Positions 34,808 to 44,704 of a stretch of DNA of 64,000 nucleotides are shown here, in pieces; position 1 is the stretch's first letter, and every line of letters starts with the position of its first letter. The stretch comes from Zhengitettix transpicula (lineage: Eukaryota; Arthropoda; Insecta; Orthoptera; Tetrigidae). The stretch is from assembly GCA_037074705.1 (NCBI GenBank), contig CM073590.1, positions 140,077,600 to 140,141,599 of the forward strand, written 5' to 3'. A program made the position numbers and the translations under genes. The notes under the pieces are model-generated. The model was not told the DNA's origin. It ran no database searches and saw only the letters and a list, made by a program, of their open reading frames with translations.

Positions 34808-35500
34808 ATTATGATAGTTTTTTTGACAAATATAAAAATTCAAACGTTCAGCACTTCTAGCCAGTGATCACAGTAAATCTTCAAATGTAAGTGTGAGCTG
34901 TCACAATTATTTCTGACACCGTTGTACGTAAAACAAATAATATTATCTTTGGCAAACGTGCCTGGTGTAATATTGTCTATGAACGCGTCGTTACAGATAG
35001 AAGGTTTCATAACACGCTTCTTTATCGACACTTTTAATCATAAATCCGTCAAGATATAATTATCTTAATCAATTCTTGCCTTACTGTATGTCACATTACG
35101 AACAACGTGCTAATAATGTTGAATGGCAGAGAAAGTTCGCCCGTGATCGATTGATCAACCGGAAAGTTAATGTAAGAATCTATTATTCGTGTAATCTATT
35201 GATTGTGACACGTAGAGTAAGGTACGCAGAGATGATAAAAAGGGTGAAAAATGGTTATCGTTCTATTGCGATTCTCCGATTTTTAATCTTTCTTTTTTTA
35301 CTTCCTGTCTTATGACGCACAACGTCAGGGCAAAGTTAAATTGTTGGAACGTATGTTATCACAAGAAGAACACACAAATAATCTATATGTGCGACGGAAT
35401 TAATGTTTTGTAATACTTTATTTTTACATTTTATCAGATCCTCTACTTCTCACCGTCAAATTTTGAAATTTTTTATTAAAAATAAAAATTATAATACTAG
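30911..35500. other. AT-rich intergenic DNA
   Basis: No supported gene. A frame of about 100 codons at 33,048-33,350 lacks an ATG and any domain. At 33,860 the word CAGGGTCTTCACTGGGTT matches one at 36,774, suggesting an old dispersed repeat over roughly 33.4-34.7 kb. A (TA)n tract lies at 34,776-34,805. Confidence 0.4.
34776..34805. repeat. (TA)n microsatellite
   Basis: About 15 AT units. Confidence 0.95.
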
Positions 35501-35773
35501 AATGCTGCGTCCCCACAGCAAACTCTTCTCCCGCTATCGGAAGGACGTGGGACAAGTACCCAATGTCCGACCTACCTGATGCAAGTTTTTCTAGCGTTTT
35601 CCCTGCATTACTTTTAGGCGAATGCCGGGTACGATTCTTAAACTATAGCCCGGGGGCCGTAGTTAACCCTCGGCTACCTTCCTTTACCCTTCCGCATCCC
35701 CCCTTTCTATGCTATTAAAGGGGAGTAGCCACCATGTGGATTACCCTCATGTAGCCTGTTAACTTAAAAAAAA
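35501..35773 (+). repeat. GC-rich interspersed repeat, copy 11 (5'-truncated)
   Basis: The A-tail orientation is on plus. It begins exactly at AATGCTGCGTCCCCACAGCA and ends in A8 after CCTGTTAACTT. It lacks the 5' half present in copies 1, 3, 6 and 9. Confidence 0.85.
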
Positions 35774-37478
35774 CGTAAAAAGTATTTGTTTATTGTGATT
35801 GGTCTTTTTTTTTCATTCACAATAAATTACAGAATAAAAGCTAATAATTTACGTCACAAAAATTTTAAAACCTTAACACATCAAAGAAATAGGAGCTCAA
35901 TCCTTGCGCTGCATGAAATCAAAAAATTGCATACCATTGCTATAGACAACTATTTATCAAATAACCTGCGGCATTTTTAAGGAAAGACCAGAACTATTGG
36001 GGTGTTTTTATTTTTCAATGCTAGATAACTTGTGGTTCGTGCTCAGATTTTCCAACGGTTGAGTTGCTTGTTTCCAGTGTGGAATTACCTATAGCTGGTT
36101 TATCACTTTTCTCGGATCAGATTCAACCTACGCCAATCACTTTTTCCAACTCGCTTTCAGCTTCCCCAATAATTTATCTGCATTTACCTTTGAAAACTTG
36201 GAGAAATGAAAACCATATCAAAAATCGTCTTTTTTGGGGTTACTGCTTAAATCTGATTTAGCACTAGGTCCTCAAAATATAAATATTAACATCAAGGGGT
36301 TCAACGAAGTAACTTTACGCTGACGTGAATGTTTTTCCCACACCGATACTGACAATTTCAACATTCTTTTTCAATTAACTTTGTGTACCCAGACAAACTG
36401 ACATCTTAAGGGGGTTAGTTCGGAATCATGGAAAAATAGCGTCATAAAAGTTCTCGTCAGGATACCTGCAGCTGTTATGAAAACATGCAATTCTAAATTA
36501 TACATATGTATATATATATATATATATATATGTAGATATAATATGTTGTAATAAAGGACTTGATGGCTTCAATTAATATGAATTAAATAAAAAATATTAA
36601 TTAATATTTAAAAAATTTATTCTCAAAAGTACACATTATAAGCCCTGCTTTACACGCCGAATTCCATCAATTTACGAAACATATATTTCAATTTAATTTT
36701 ATTTATTCGTGACGTTATATGAAAATACAGCTTTATATTTTTACAATCTACTACGTAGAATTTTTCTTTATCTCAGGGTCATCACTGGGTTTGATAGTAA
36801 GTACAAATACAATCTAATGAACTAAAATATTAACAATCCAAATTCATTGAAGTTAACGGAATACAATGTTAAATACAAGAAATAAAAGAAAACGAATGAA
36901 TAGAAAAACGCGAACGAAATCTGACCATACCCTTTAATTATCGTTAACAGTTATTACTAATTGTTTTGTACTACCGGTACCAGTTCGGACTCTTGTATCT
37001 TGAAGTCAACACCCACTAAACAGGCCATTATTCACTGATTCTGCACTTCAGATTTTTGGACACACGCGGTCGTTACTCTCGATCTCTGATATCTTGGAAC
37101 TTGGATTAGCCGCCCCTCAGTCAGCCCTCGGACGTATATCTCTTTGAAGTCTCTCTATGCGAAAATTAGTTCAGTTTTTGAAGCAAAACTTCGGCTTCTA
37201 AATTGCGATTTTATGAATCTCTCCGTCAAAACTGTTTACTTGCGTTTTATGTAAACTATTATATCTCACCGTTGGACTTTCTGGATAGCCCTATTCATGC
37301 TTTTAGATTATCAAACTTTACTGTGTTGTATCTCTCGCAGACTCTTTTATGTATCCTTTCTCGACCCAGTCTCGACGCAGACTGAGTTCTCTAAGCGCTC
37401 GGTCTCCAGTCTCCATTGTTAACAAAGAAAGCCCCGCTGCGATTGTCGTCTTTAAGCACCCGTACCGCCAACAATTTA
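35774..37478. other. AT-rich DNA, left flank of the BEL/Pao insertion
   Basis: No recognised gene. The stretch 36,770-37,140 parallels text at 21.5-22.0 kb and 33.86 kb, pointing to a decayed repeat family. A (TA)n tract lies at 36,509-36,532. Confidence 0.4.
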
Positions 37479-37510
37479 ATTATATTAAAAACAATTAATA
37501 GCCTTACAGT

Positions 37511-37517
37511 TAAAAGG

Positions 37518-37554
<37 letters not shown>
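37511..37554 (+). repeat. Left arm of a palindrome split by the BEL/Pao insertion, with (TA)n
   Basis: CTTACAGTTAAAAGGATTAT begins about 37,503 and runs into (TA)n up to 37,554. Its reverse complement, ATAATCCTTTTAACTGTAAG, resumes right after the element near 44,685-44,704. The pre-insertion site was therefore a hairpin-forming sequence of about 20-25-bp arms around a (TA)n core. Confidence 0.8.
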
Positions 37555-37557
<3 letters not shown>

Positions 37558-37904
37558 CAGTGAAAGAAGAGTCTGAACCTGCGCAACTCACCTTTTCAGA
37601 TCTCGAGGGCTCTAGTAAGCACCGGGCTATGATCATCCCATCAGTCGCCGCCCGTTGTGTGCTTACCAGGGGTCGTGCGTTGGAGAGAGAACGAGCTCGA
37701 TGGATTCGACGAATACGAATCCCTGTCTCGTCTGGTCTGGTCTGGTCTTGTCTGTGTCTCGGCTGTCTCTGAGCGCTTCTCATGCGCTCCTATTTGTACC
37801 TGCAGCAAAACGCTGAATAGCGTTTTGCGACTGAAAACGCGCGGTCGCGCAGAACAGCCTCCTCCGTCACCAATGCAAAAAATTGGTCTATACATTCCTT
37901 AACA
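37555..37904 (-). repeat. 3' LTR of the BEL/Pao element
   Basis: In element orientation it starts TGTTAAGG and ends CTGACA. It includes a perfect 10-bp hairpin, GCAAAACGCT/AGCGTTTTGC, with a 4-nt loop at 37,805-37,828 and a GGTCT-rich run. It matches the 5' LTR at 349 of 350 positions by eye. Confidence 0.97.
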
Positions 37905-37916
37905 TACCGCCCACCT
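37905..37916 (-). promoter_or_regulatory. Polypurine tract of the BEL/Pao element
   Basis: AGGTGGGCGGTA on minus, directly before the 3' LTR. This is the site where plus-strand DNA synthesis would be primed. Confidence 0.85.
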
Positions 37917-38433
37917 AGAAACCTCGTTTCTACACCCGATGGATTCGTCGTGCTGGTAAACAACAGAGCTATACTCGTAGGATAGGGTGGAGATTCAAAT
38001 CGCAACTATGAGGAATGATTAACGAATCTTCACTCCATCGGGGCTGAGATGGAGATTCCACGACCTAGCGGGAGGCCCACGGAAGGGAAACAGATAGGTT
38101 ACGATGGGTTATGGTCTATCTCGAACGATAACAAATTCCAGCACGCGAACGATGACCCTTGAAAGAAGGAGGTGGGGTAATACAGTCGTACATGTTAACA
38201 ATTCCAGGACCTAGCCGAAATAGACTATTTTCAAGTTGAAACTAACTATAAACAATTAATAATAATACATCTACCATACTGAACTATCCCAAAAGATCCT
38301 ACTAACCAAACGAACAATAATCAAATAAACAAAATTAGTAGATCATAAAATAAATCCAACAAAGGAACATGGACCAACCTAACTATTTACAACATTAAAC
38401 AATATTTTTTCCGAGGGCCCCCTGCAATTTCTG
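37917..38433 (-). other. 3' untranslated region of the BEL/Pao element
   Basis: About 520 bp between the gag-pol stop codon and the polypurine tract, without open frames of note. Confidence 0.8.
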
Positions 38434-41400
38434 TCATTGCTTATTGCAGGGCAAAGGACACAATTTCACAGTAGGCCTTGTAAATGTGCTATTAACAGTC
38501 CGCACCTCTGCGACTCTAACAGTGCCATCTGCTCCTGGAAACGTTTTCACAATCCGTCCTAGTTTCCAACGTAGAGGGGGGAGATTCTCCTCTTTTATAA
38601 GGACCAAGTCTCCGGAGCGTAAGTTAGGAGGGCGATCTATCCATTTGTGACGCTGTTGTAAAGTATTTAGATACTCAAGCGACCACTGCTTCCAAAACGA
38701 ACGACTCAATTTACGCAATAAGTCCCATCGCTGTTTAAATGATTTAACCTCACTCACATCCGGTTCAATAAGGGCGGATGGGGGTTCTAGCATCAAGAAA
38801 TGGCCAGGGGTTAGAGCTTGAAAATCATTTGGATCTGAACTTAAAGGGCTCAGCGGTCGAGAATTTAATGTCGCTTCTACTTGCACAAGCAAAGTGCAAA
38901 ATTCTTCGTAAGTTAAGAGCTGAGATCCCACAACACGAGCTATCAGTTTCTTTGCGGATTTTATTCCTGCTTCCCAAAGTCCACCCATGTGAGGACTAGC
39001 GGGAGGATTCAAGTGCCACTGTATTCCCCGATCGGCCAGTTCATCCCCTATTTTGTGATTGAACTCTCTAGCTGACACGACACGTCTCCATTCTTCCAAT
39101 TGTCCTTTTGCTCCAACGAAATTGGTGCCGCAGTCACTATATATCGTTTTAATCAACCCCCGACGTGCGATAAAACGACGAAGAGCTGCTAAAAATCCTG
39201 GGGTAGATAGATCCGATACTAATTCAAGATGGACTGCGCGCGTTGCAAAACACACGAACAGACAAATATATCCCTTATATTTCCTGGGGTTTCTTTGTCT
39301 AGCCATAGCTAGCTCATAGGGTCCTCCGAAATCGACCCCACAAATCGAAAATGGTTTACATGCGTGAAGCCGAGCTGCTGGCAGATTTCCCATAAAGGGC
39401 TGAACGGAAGTTGGGTTCGTCCGAAAACATTTCAAACATCGTCTCAATTGGCTACGAATCAATTGTCTGGCCGAAAATATCCAGAATTGTCGTTGGATAA
39501 TCGATTGTAAAGTATTCGGACCAGGGTGCAGATATTGTTCATGATAATGCTGTATTATCATGCTGCTTAGTGGGTGTCTCTTCGACAGCAGTATGGGATG
39601 GTTTTTCTCAAAGGGTAGGGCCGAATGTTGTAGGCGCCCGCCCACCCTGAGGATTCCCTGTTCATCGAGGAAAGCGTTTACCTGCCGCAATTTCATGGAC
39701 ATGTGCTGCGCTCTACCGTTCTTTAATGCGCTGATGTCTTTTGAGAATTCCTTATGCTGAGCCAGCTTGATGCACGCGACACTTGCATTATGTAATTCTG
39801 CGGCTGTTAAAGCAGATGTCGTCTTCTTTCGCGTTCCAAATCTCAAAATCCATGCGACTATCCTCTTCAATTTAACAAAACTGTTTGTACGATTAAACAG
39901 CTGATCATGGAAAGACGTACCATCTTCGGTTCCTGATTTGTTAACCAAACAATTCGTTTTTATCTCTATATTTTCTTCCTCCAACGGCCTCTTGCCGAAC
40001 TGAGGTTCCTTGGGCCAATTTTCCGGACCTTGTGCGAGCCACTCCGGTCCTTTAAACCACAAGGGGTGACTCAGCAATTCCTTGGGCGAAATACCTCGCG
40101 ACGCACAATCCGCTGGATTCTGTTTTCCGGGAACGTATCTTACTCGATCCGGGGATATTTTATCTTGGATGAGGCTAACCCTGTTAGCGACAAAAGTTTT
40201 CCATCGATGTGGAGATGAGCGGATCCACTGTAACGCGACGCGGGAATCACTCCATGCAGTTATCGAATCTATCGATTTGTATGGTTGTAATAGAGCCTGT
40301 GCCCGTTCTAATAAATTTACAACCAATTCAACCCCGCATAACTCCAACCTTGGAATACTGCGTACTTTGAGAGGAGCCACCCTCGATTTGGCCATTAACA
40401 GTGAAACTTCGACTTCTTCTTCTGATTGTATACTACGTAGATACACTACGGCAGCAAATCCTTGTTCCGATGCGTCTGCAAAACCATGCAATTCTATTAA
40501 AGTGGCCGTATCTACTCGCATATGTCTTTTGATTGCTAATCTGCCGATCTCCGGCAATTCTGTTTTGAACGTTTTCCATCGATTGATCAATTCCAACGGG
40601 ACCTCCTCATCCCAATCAATTCCTAGTTGCCACAGCTGTCTAATCAAACATTTGCCGGTGAATATTACCGGACAAATAAATCCGATCGGATCGAACAATT
40701 TGGCTAGGTCCGACATAATCGATCTCTTCGTAACAGTCTCTGCACAACTTGCCACATGATATGTAAAATGATCTGAACTGGGTTTCCATACCAACCCGAG
40801 AATTTTGGCTGAAGGCTCATATTCGGACGCAAACGCTAAATTCTCCGCCGTTACGGCGCAATGTTCAGTTGGTAGATCAGATAACAACTGCGGAAAATTG
40901 CTCATCCACTTCCGCAGCTCGAATCCAGCCATACCAAGGAGCTGGATTAATTCGGTTTTTAACCGGGATGCGACTGATAGATTAGGGACTGACACACAAC
41001 AGTCATCCATATACATAGAATTCAAGATGGCGTCGGACGCGAGTGGATAATCCGATCCGTCATCAGCAACCAGTTGACGTAATGTGCGAATAGCTAGGTA
41101 TGGACTAGCTGAGACCCCATAAGTTACAGTTGTCAATGCAAATTCCCTTATGGGTTCCTCACGATTAAATCTCCAGAGTATACGCTGTAAATCCTGGTCT
41201 GCCTTCCTTACACGTATGTTTCGATACATTTGGCGGATGTCGGTCACCAATACAACTTTATTAAAACGAAAACGAATAATCAAATTAATTAAGTCTGCTT
41301 GGAGCTTAGGACCTATATGCAGAATTTGATTGAGGGAGGGACCATTCTGAGTTTTCATTGACGCATCAAAGACGACTCGAAGTCTGGATATTGCTTCGTC

Positions 41401-43629
41401 TTGACCCTTGAAAATGCAGTGATGCGGAATATAATAACCTTTAACCGACGTATTAAGTTCCGATAGTTCCTCCATGTGACCCTGTGACAAATAATCTTTC
41501 ATGAATTCGTTATACGAGCTTCTTAACTTCGGACTACGTGACAACTTTCGTTCTAGAAGTTCGAATCTTCTCTGAGCCGCAAATCTACTTTCCCCCAACT
41601 CTTGCGCCTCTGCCTTAATAGGCAATGCCACTACATATCTACCATGTTCAATACGCTCGACCGTAGACTTATAAAATTCTTCACAGCTTATTTCTTCCGG
41701 GTCCTGCACCGGTACATCTGGAGGTTCCTCGACTTCCCAAAATCTACGAATTAACTGATCTAGATTATCTTCGACCCTTACTACAAAATTTCCTATTCGG
41801 TTGGCGACTCGATCCACCCTTCCGATAGGACAGATTCCCCAAATCGTATTTATGACATTTGGGATTTCCCCTTTTCCGTGTCTAGGTCTATCTAGGACTA
41901 CATAATTAAACCATTCGGCACCTAACAGTATGTCTATTGGCTTGCTTCGATAGTAGCTAGGGTCCGCTAACTTCTGCATCCGTAACCAAGAATGATTTAT
42001 TTTCTCCGTTGTTGTGGACGGGGTTGTGGTGATATTATTAACCACCAATGCATTTATTGCGAATGTTCGATTCGCAATAGGCTGGAATTCACATCTAGTC
42101 ACCCGATTGGCAAAACCTAGAGTGGTCTCCGCCATTCCAATTACGGGGATCTTAGTTGATTCAGTTTTCAGCTTCAACCTATTACAACAATCCCTCGAAA
42201 TAAAGTTAGCTTCGCTAGCCGAGTCCAATAACACTCTCACACTAAGGAATTTTCCATATCGATCACGTACTTTTGCTGATACCGTAGGCAAGAGTGTCTG
42301 ATTTAATCGAAATTTCCGTCCGTTTTCAACACGCGCCGACATGTTAACTGCGTGGTCATTACCTTTGGGCTTCGCTGACGCAGATCCGCTAACCTGAGCA
42401 CCCTCTTGCCGTCCATTCAAATGTAAAAGCGCGTGGTGACTACCGCTACAATATTTACAACCAGATTGTCGTCTACATTCACGCAAAAAATGCCCCTTAT
42501 TTAAACATCTGAGGCAAAATCCGTTCTGTTTTGCGAATTTAAGACGATCGCAGGGCGACTTTTGCAGAAATTCTTGGCAGGATGTTACGTCATGAGAAGA
42601 TCCACATAAGTTACAATCACGATGTCCCGATTTAACCATGGTTTTTACACTAGTCGAATGGTAATGTGCCTTTACACTCTCTCGCAATCTTGTTCTGGCT
42701 TGGGTTCTAGGTTCCCCACTTTCCGGACGTACGACTTCCAGGACTCGCGCTTGTTCATTCAGAAATTGCACGAATTGCGAAATCGATGGGGACGAATTCA
42801 CTAATACGATTTTTTCCCAGCTTTCACGCAGGGAGGCATGAATCTTCCTGCTTATAACATAAATTACTGGAACCGCCCATTCCTCAGTGTTGTGTCCTAG
42901 AGCTGACAAAGCTCCAATAAATTCGGCAACGCTACTAGCCATTGTTCGAATTGATCGTGCGTCATCGGTCGTCCCTGGAATGTTAAATAACGAATCTAGA
43001 TACGAGTTGGTGAGCAGGTGACTATTATCGAACCTTTTTTGCAATACATCCCATGCTACTTGATAATTTTCTCCAGTTAGAGCCAATGCTGATATTAGCG
43101 ATAGTGCCTCTCCGTTTACTGACGACCTCAAGTAAAAATGTTTCTGCGAGTCCGTCAGTTGTTTATTCTGATGGACTGTCGCTCGAAATAGATCCGCAAA
43201 ATTTGTCCACTTTCTGATATCACCTGCGAACTCCGGTAGATTTAGCTTCGGTAATTGAATAGCAATTTCTGTTGATGTCCCTATTATATTACGACTGACT
43301 GACCCGTTCGATTGATTCACTTGGTTAGGTTCGAGGTGAATCTCCATCGCCGTCTTAATCGAAAAACAATAATCATCGACGGCTGCGATTAACGCGTCAT
43401 GTGATTCTTCTAATTTGGGACTCTGCTTCGAGTTATACGCAACAATTTTCAAGATATTGTCGTGAAATAATTCATAGTCCTCATCTATTGATTGCGTCAT
43501 CACACGGAACCTTGTCTTTGAAGATGGGCTCTCTTTTTCGGATCCCAGGATTGTGGCATACTCGTACAAGGTTCTAAATTTCGCCGCTAACCTGTTAACA
43601 ATGAATTTATATTCATCAATGACCGGCAT
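38434..43629 (-). CDS. gag-pol: BEL/Pao gag-pol polyprotein, 1,731 aa
   Basis: A single ATG-started frame with no stop or shift. Domains in order: a Gag region (DUF1759-like, from LPKLNLPEFAGD near residue 128); zinc-knuckle cysteine motifs about 338-395 (CNLCGSSHDVTSC, CLRCLNKGHFLREC); an aspartic protease (DUF1758-like) with active-site LLDSASEANF, Asp469; a reverse transcriptase with Asp797 (VTDIRQMY) and YMDD at 873-876; a Pao-type RNase H region with Asp1052 (GFADASE) and Asp1128 (WSDSR). Next come an integrase zinc finger (HxxxH about 1357 to CLKC about 1397) and a core with Asp1433, Asp1499 and Glu1553. A C-terminal DUF5641-like module ends the protein. All key catalytic residues are present, so the enzyme set looks competent. 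The Gag-Pol fusion in one frame is usual for this group. No env. Confidence 0.97.
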   Translation of the reverse strand: MPVIDEYKFIVNRLAAKFRTLYEYATILGSEKESPSSKTRFRVMTQSIDEDYELFHDNILKIVAYNSKQSPKLEESHDALIAAVDDYCFSIKTAMEIHLEPNQVNQSNGSVSRNIIGTSTEIAIQLPKLNLPEFAGDIRKWTNFADLFRATVHQNKQLTDSQKHFYLRSSVNGEALSLISALALTGENYQVAWDVLQKRFDNSHLLTNSYLDSLFNIPGTTDDARSIRTMASSVAEFIGALSALGHNTEEWAVPVIYVISRKIHASLRESWEKIVLVNSSPSISQFVQFLNEQARVLEVVRPESGEPRTQARTRLRESVKAHYHSTSVKTMVKSGHRDCNLCGSSHDVTSCQEFLQKSPCDRLKFAKQNGFCLRCLNKGHFLRECRRQSGCKYCSGSHHALLHLNGRQEGAQVSGSASAKPKGNDHAVNMSARVENGRKFRLNQTLLPTVSAKVRDRYGKFLSVRVLLDSASEANFISRDCCNRLKLKTESTKIPVIGMAETTLGFANRVTRCEFQPIANRTFAINALVVNNITTTPSTTTEKINHSWLRMQKLADPSYYRSKPIDILLGAEWFNYVVLDRPRHGKGEIPNVINTIWGICPIGRVDRVANRIGNFVVRVEDNLDQLIRRFWEVEEPPDVPVQDPEEISCEEFYKSTVERIEHGRYVVALPIKAEAQELGESRFAAQRRFELLERKLSRSPKLRSSYNEFMKDYLSQGHMEELSELNTSVKGYYIPHHCIFKGQDEAISRLRVVFDASMKTQNGPSLNQILHIGPKLQADLINLIIRFRFNKVVLVTDIRQMYRNIRVRKADQDLQRILWRFNREEPIREFALTTVTYGVSASPYLAIRTLRQLVADDGSDYPLASDAILNSMYMDDCCVSVPNLSVASRLKTELIQLLGMAGFELRKWMSNFPQLLSDLPTEHCAVTAENLAFASEYEPSAKILGLVWKPSSDHFTYHVASCAETVTKRSIMSDLAKLFDPIGFICPVIFTGKCLIRQLWQLGIDWDEEVPLELINRWKTFKTELPEIGRLAIKRHMRVDTATLIELHGFADASEQGFAAVVYLRSIQSEEEVEVSLLMAKSRVAPLKVRSIPRLELCGVELVVNLLERAQALLQPYKSIDSITAWSDSRVALQWIRSSPHRWKTFVANRVSLIQDKISPDRVRYVPGKQNPADCASRGISPKELLSHPLWFKGPEWLAQGPENWPKEPQFGKRPLEEENIEIKTNCLVNKSGTEDGTSFHDQLFNRTNSFVKLKRIVAWILRFGTRKKTTSALTAAELHNASVACIKLAQHKEFSKDISALKNGRAQHMSMKLRQVNAFLDEQGILRVGGRLQHSALPFEKNHPILLSKRHPLSSMIIQHYHEQYLHPGPNTLQSIIQRQFWIFSARQLIRSQLRRCLKCFRTNPTSVQPFMGNLPAARLHACKPFSICGVDFGGPYELAMARQRNPRKYKGYICLFVCFATRAVHLELVSDLSTPGFLAALRRFIARRGLIKTIYSDCGTNFVGAKGQLEEWRRVVSAREFNHKIGDELADRGIQWHLNPPASPHMGGLWEAGIKSAKKLIARVVGSQLLTYEEFCTLLVQVEATLNSRPLSPLSSDPNDFQALTPGHFLMLEPPSALIEPDVSEVKSFKQRWDLLRKLSRSFWKQWSLEYLNTLQQRHKWIDRPPNLRSGDLVLIKEENLPPLRWKLGRIVKTFPGADGTVRVAEVRTVNSTFTRPTVKLCPLPCNKQ

Positions 43630-44327
43630 TTTTACAACTTATTGACTTGCGCAATTATGAACACGAACAAATATTCCAAATTTTGTTAACTCCACGTGTT
43701 AGTTTCCAGTAACTGAAAAGCGCTGTGACTCGCTTTAAAACCGCTACGCCAGTTTCCTGGTGTCAGTTTACTCACGGCTGTACGCGTACAAAACTCACTC
43801 GCAGAAAATTACGACAAAAAACATGTTTCTAATCTTAACAATCTTAATGAACAATACCTTTACTAATTCTCCAAACTCAATTGAGAAATATTTCAACTAC
43901 GCTATTTCTCTGACCTAGCAACGACCACAGACCAATGCAATTATTCCCGAATGGAATAATCCTATGAAATGATTCTCTCTACAACAACGACGAAATACTG
44001 CAGCAGTATTAATTATTCCGAACGAACAAAAACGATAATTGAGAATTTATTCCCAATTACTAACGACAAAACGATAGAAATATTGATCACCGAATATTTC
44101 TCTAATCGACAATAGACCAATTGGAAAGCGAGTTGCCAGTTTGTAACTGTAACCTGAACTCTTTAACTCACAACTAGAGATACGAATAGATTCAGGAATG
44201 TAGCTAGTTACTTTCATTCCACGCCGAATACGTGGTTTCGAACAACAAAATGACTCTACCGATCACTGCAGTTTTCTGTATATTTCCAAATCGCGGATCA
44301 GAATTCGACACCGGAGGACCAATTTTA
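43630..44327 (-). other. 5' leader of the BEL/Pao element
   Basis: About 700 bp between the 5' LTR and the gag-pol ATG, without a long frame. It would hold packaging signals, which cannot be assigned by eye. Confidence 0.75.
44305..44322 (-). promoter_or_regulatory. Candidate primer-binding site
   Basis: On minus, TTGGTCCTCCGGTGTCGA starts five bases after the 5' LTR. A TGG-initiated PBS in this position is expected. I do not assign the tRNA. Confidence 0.55.
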
Positions 44328-44677
44328 TGTTAGTGAAAGAAGAGTCTGAACCTGCGCAACTCACCTTTTCAGATCTCGAGGGCTCTAGTAAGCACCGGGC
44401 TATGATCATCCCATCAGTCGCCGCCCGTTGTGTGCTTACCAGGGGTCGTGCGTTGGAGAGAGAACGAGCTCGATGGATTCGACGAATACGAATCCCTGTC
44501 TCGTCTGGTCTGGTCTGGTCTTGTCTGTGTCTCGGCTGTCTCTGAGCGCTTCTCATGCGCTCCTATTTGTACCTGCAGCAAAACGCTGAATAGCGTTTTG
44601 CGACTGAAAACGCGCGGTCGCGCAGAACAGCCTCCTCCGTCACCAATGCAAAAAATTGGTCTATACATTCCTTAACA
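44328..44677 (-). repeat. 5' LTR of the BEL/Pao element (promoter-bearing)
   Basis: Same 350 bp as the other LTR; in element orientation it ends CTAACA. Near its end are two splice-donor-like sites, CTGGTAAGC and AAAAGGTGAGT. Confidence 0.97.
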
Positions 44678-44704
44678 TATATATATAATCCTTTTAACTG
44701 TAAG
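44678..44704 (-). repeat. Right arm of the palindrome split by the BEL/Pao element
   Basis: TATATATATAATCC then TTTTAACTGTAAG mirrors the left arm at about 37,503-37,554. Confidence 0.8.

Larger units (their letters stand above)
37555..44677 (-). mobile_element. Intact BEL/Pao LTR retrotransposon, 7,123 bp
   Basis: Two direct 350-bp LTRs (37,555-37,904 and 44,328-44,677) differ only at their fourth base as read on plus (C against T). They are flanked on both sides by TATAT (37,550-37,554 and 44,678-44,682), consistent with a 5-bp target duplication, though the site is itself a TA repeat. Between them is one uninterrupted gag-pol gene. A polypurine tract and a candidate primer-binding site lie in the expected places. 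There is no env-like ORF. Near-identical LTRs imply a very recent insertion. This group is also classified as the family Belpaoviridae. Confidence 0.97.

Noticed and set aside
37391..37902. Overlapping frames in the LTRs, repeated at 44,263-44,675
   Set aside because: They arise from the GC-rich LTR sequence, occur identically in both LTRs and have no domain.
38444..42804. Several plus-strand open frames inside the BEL/Pao element, up to 225 codons
   Set aside because: They are antisense shadows of the strongly coding gag-pol frame.
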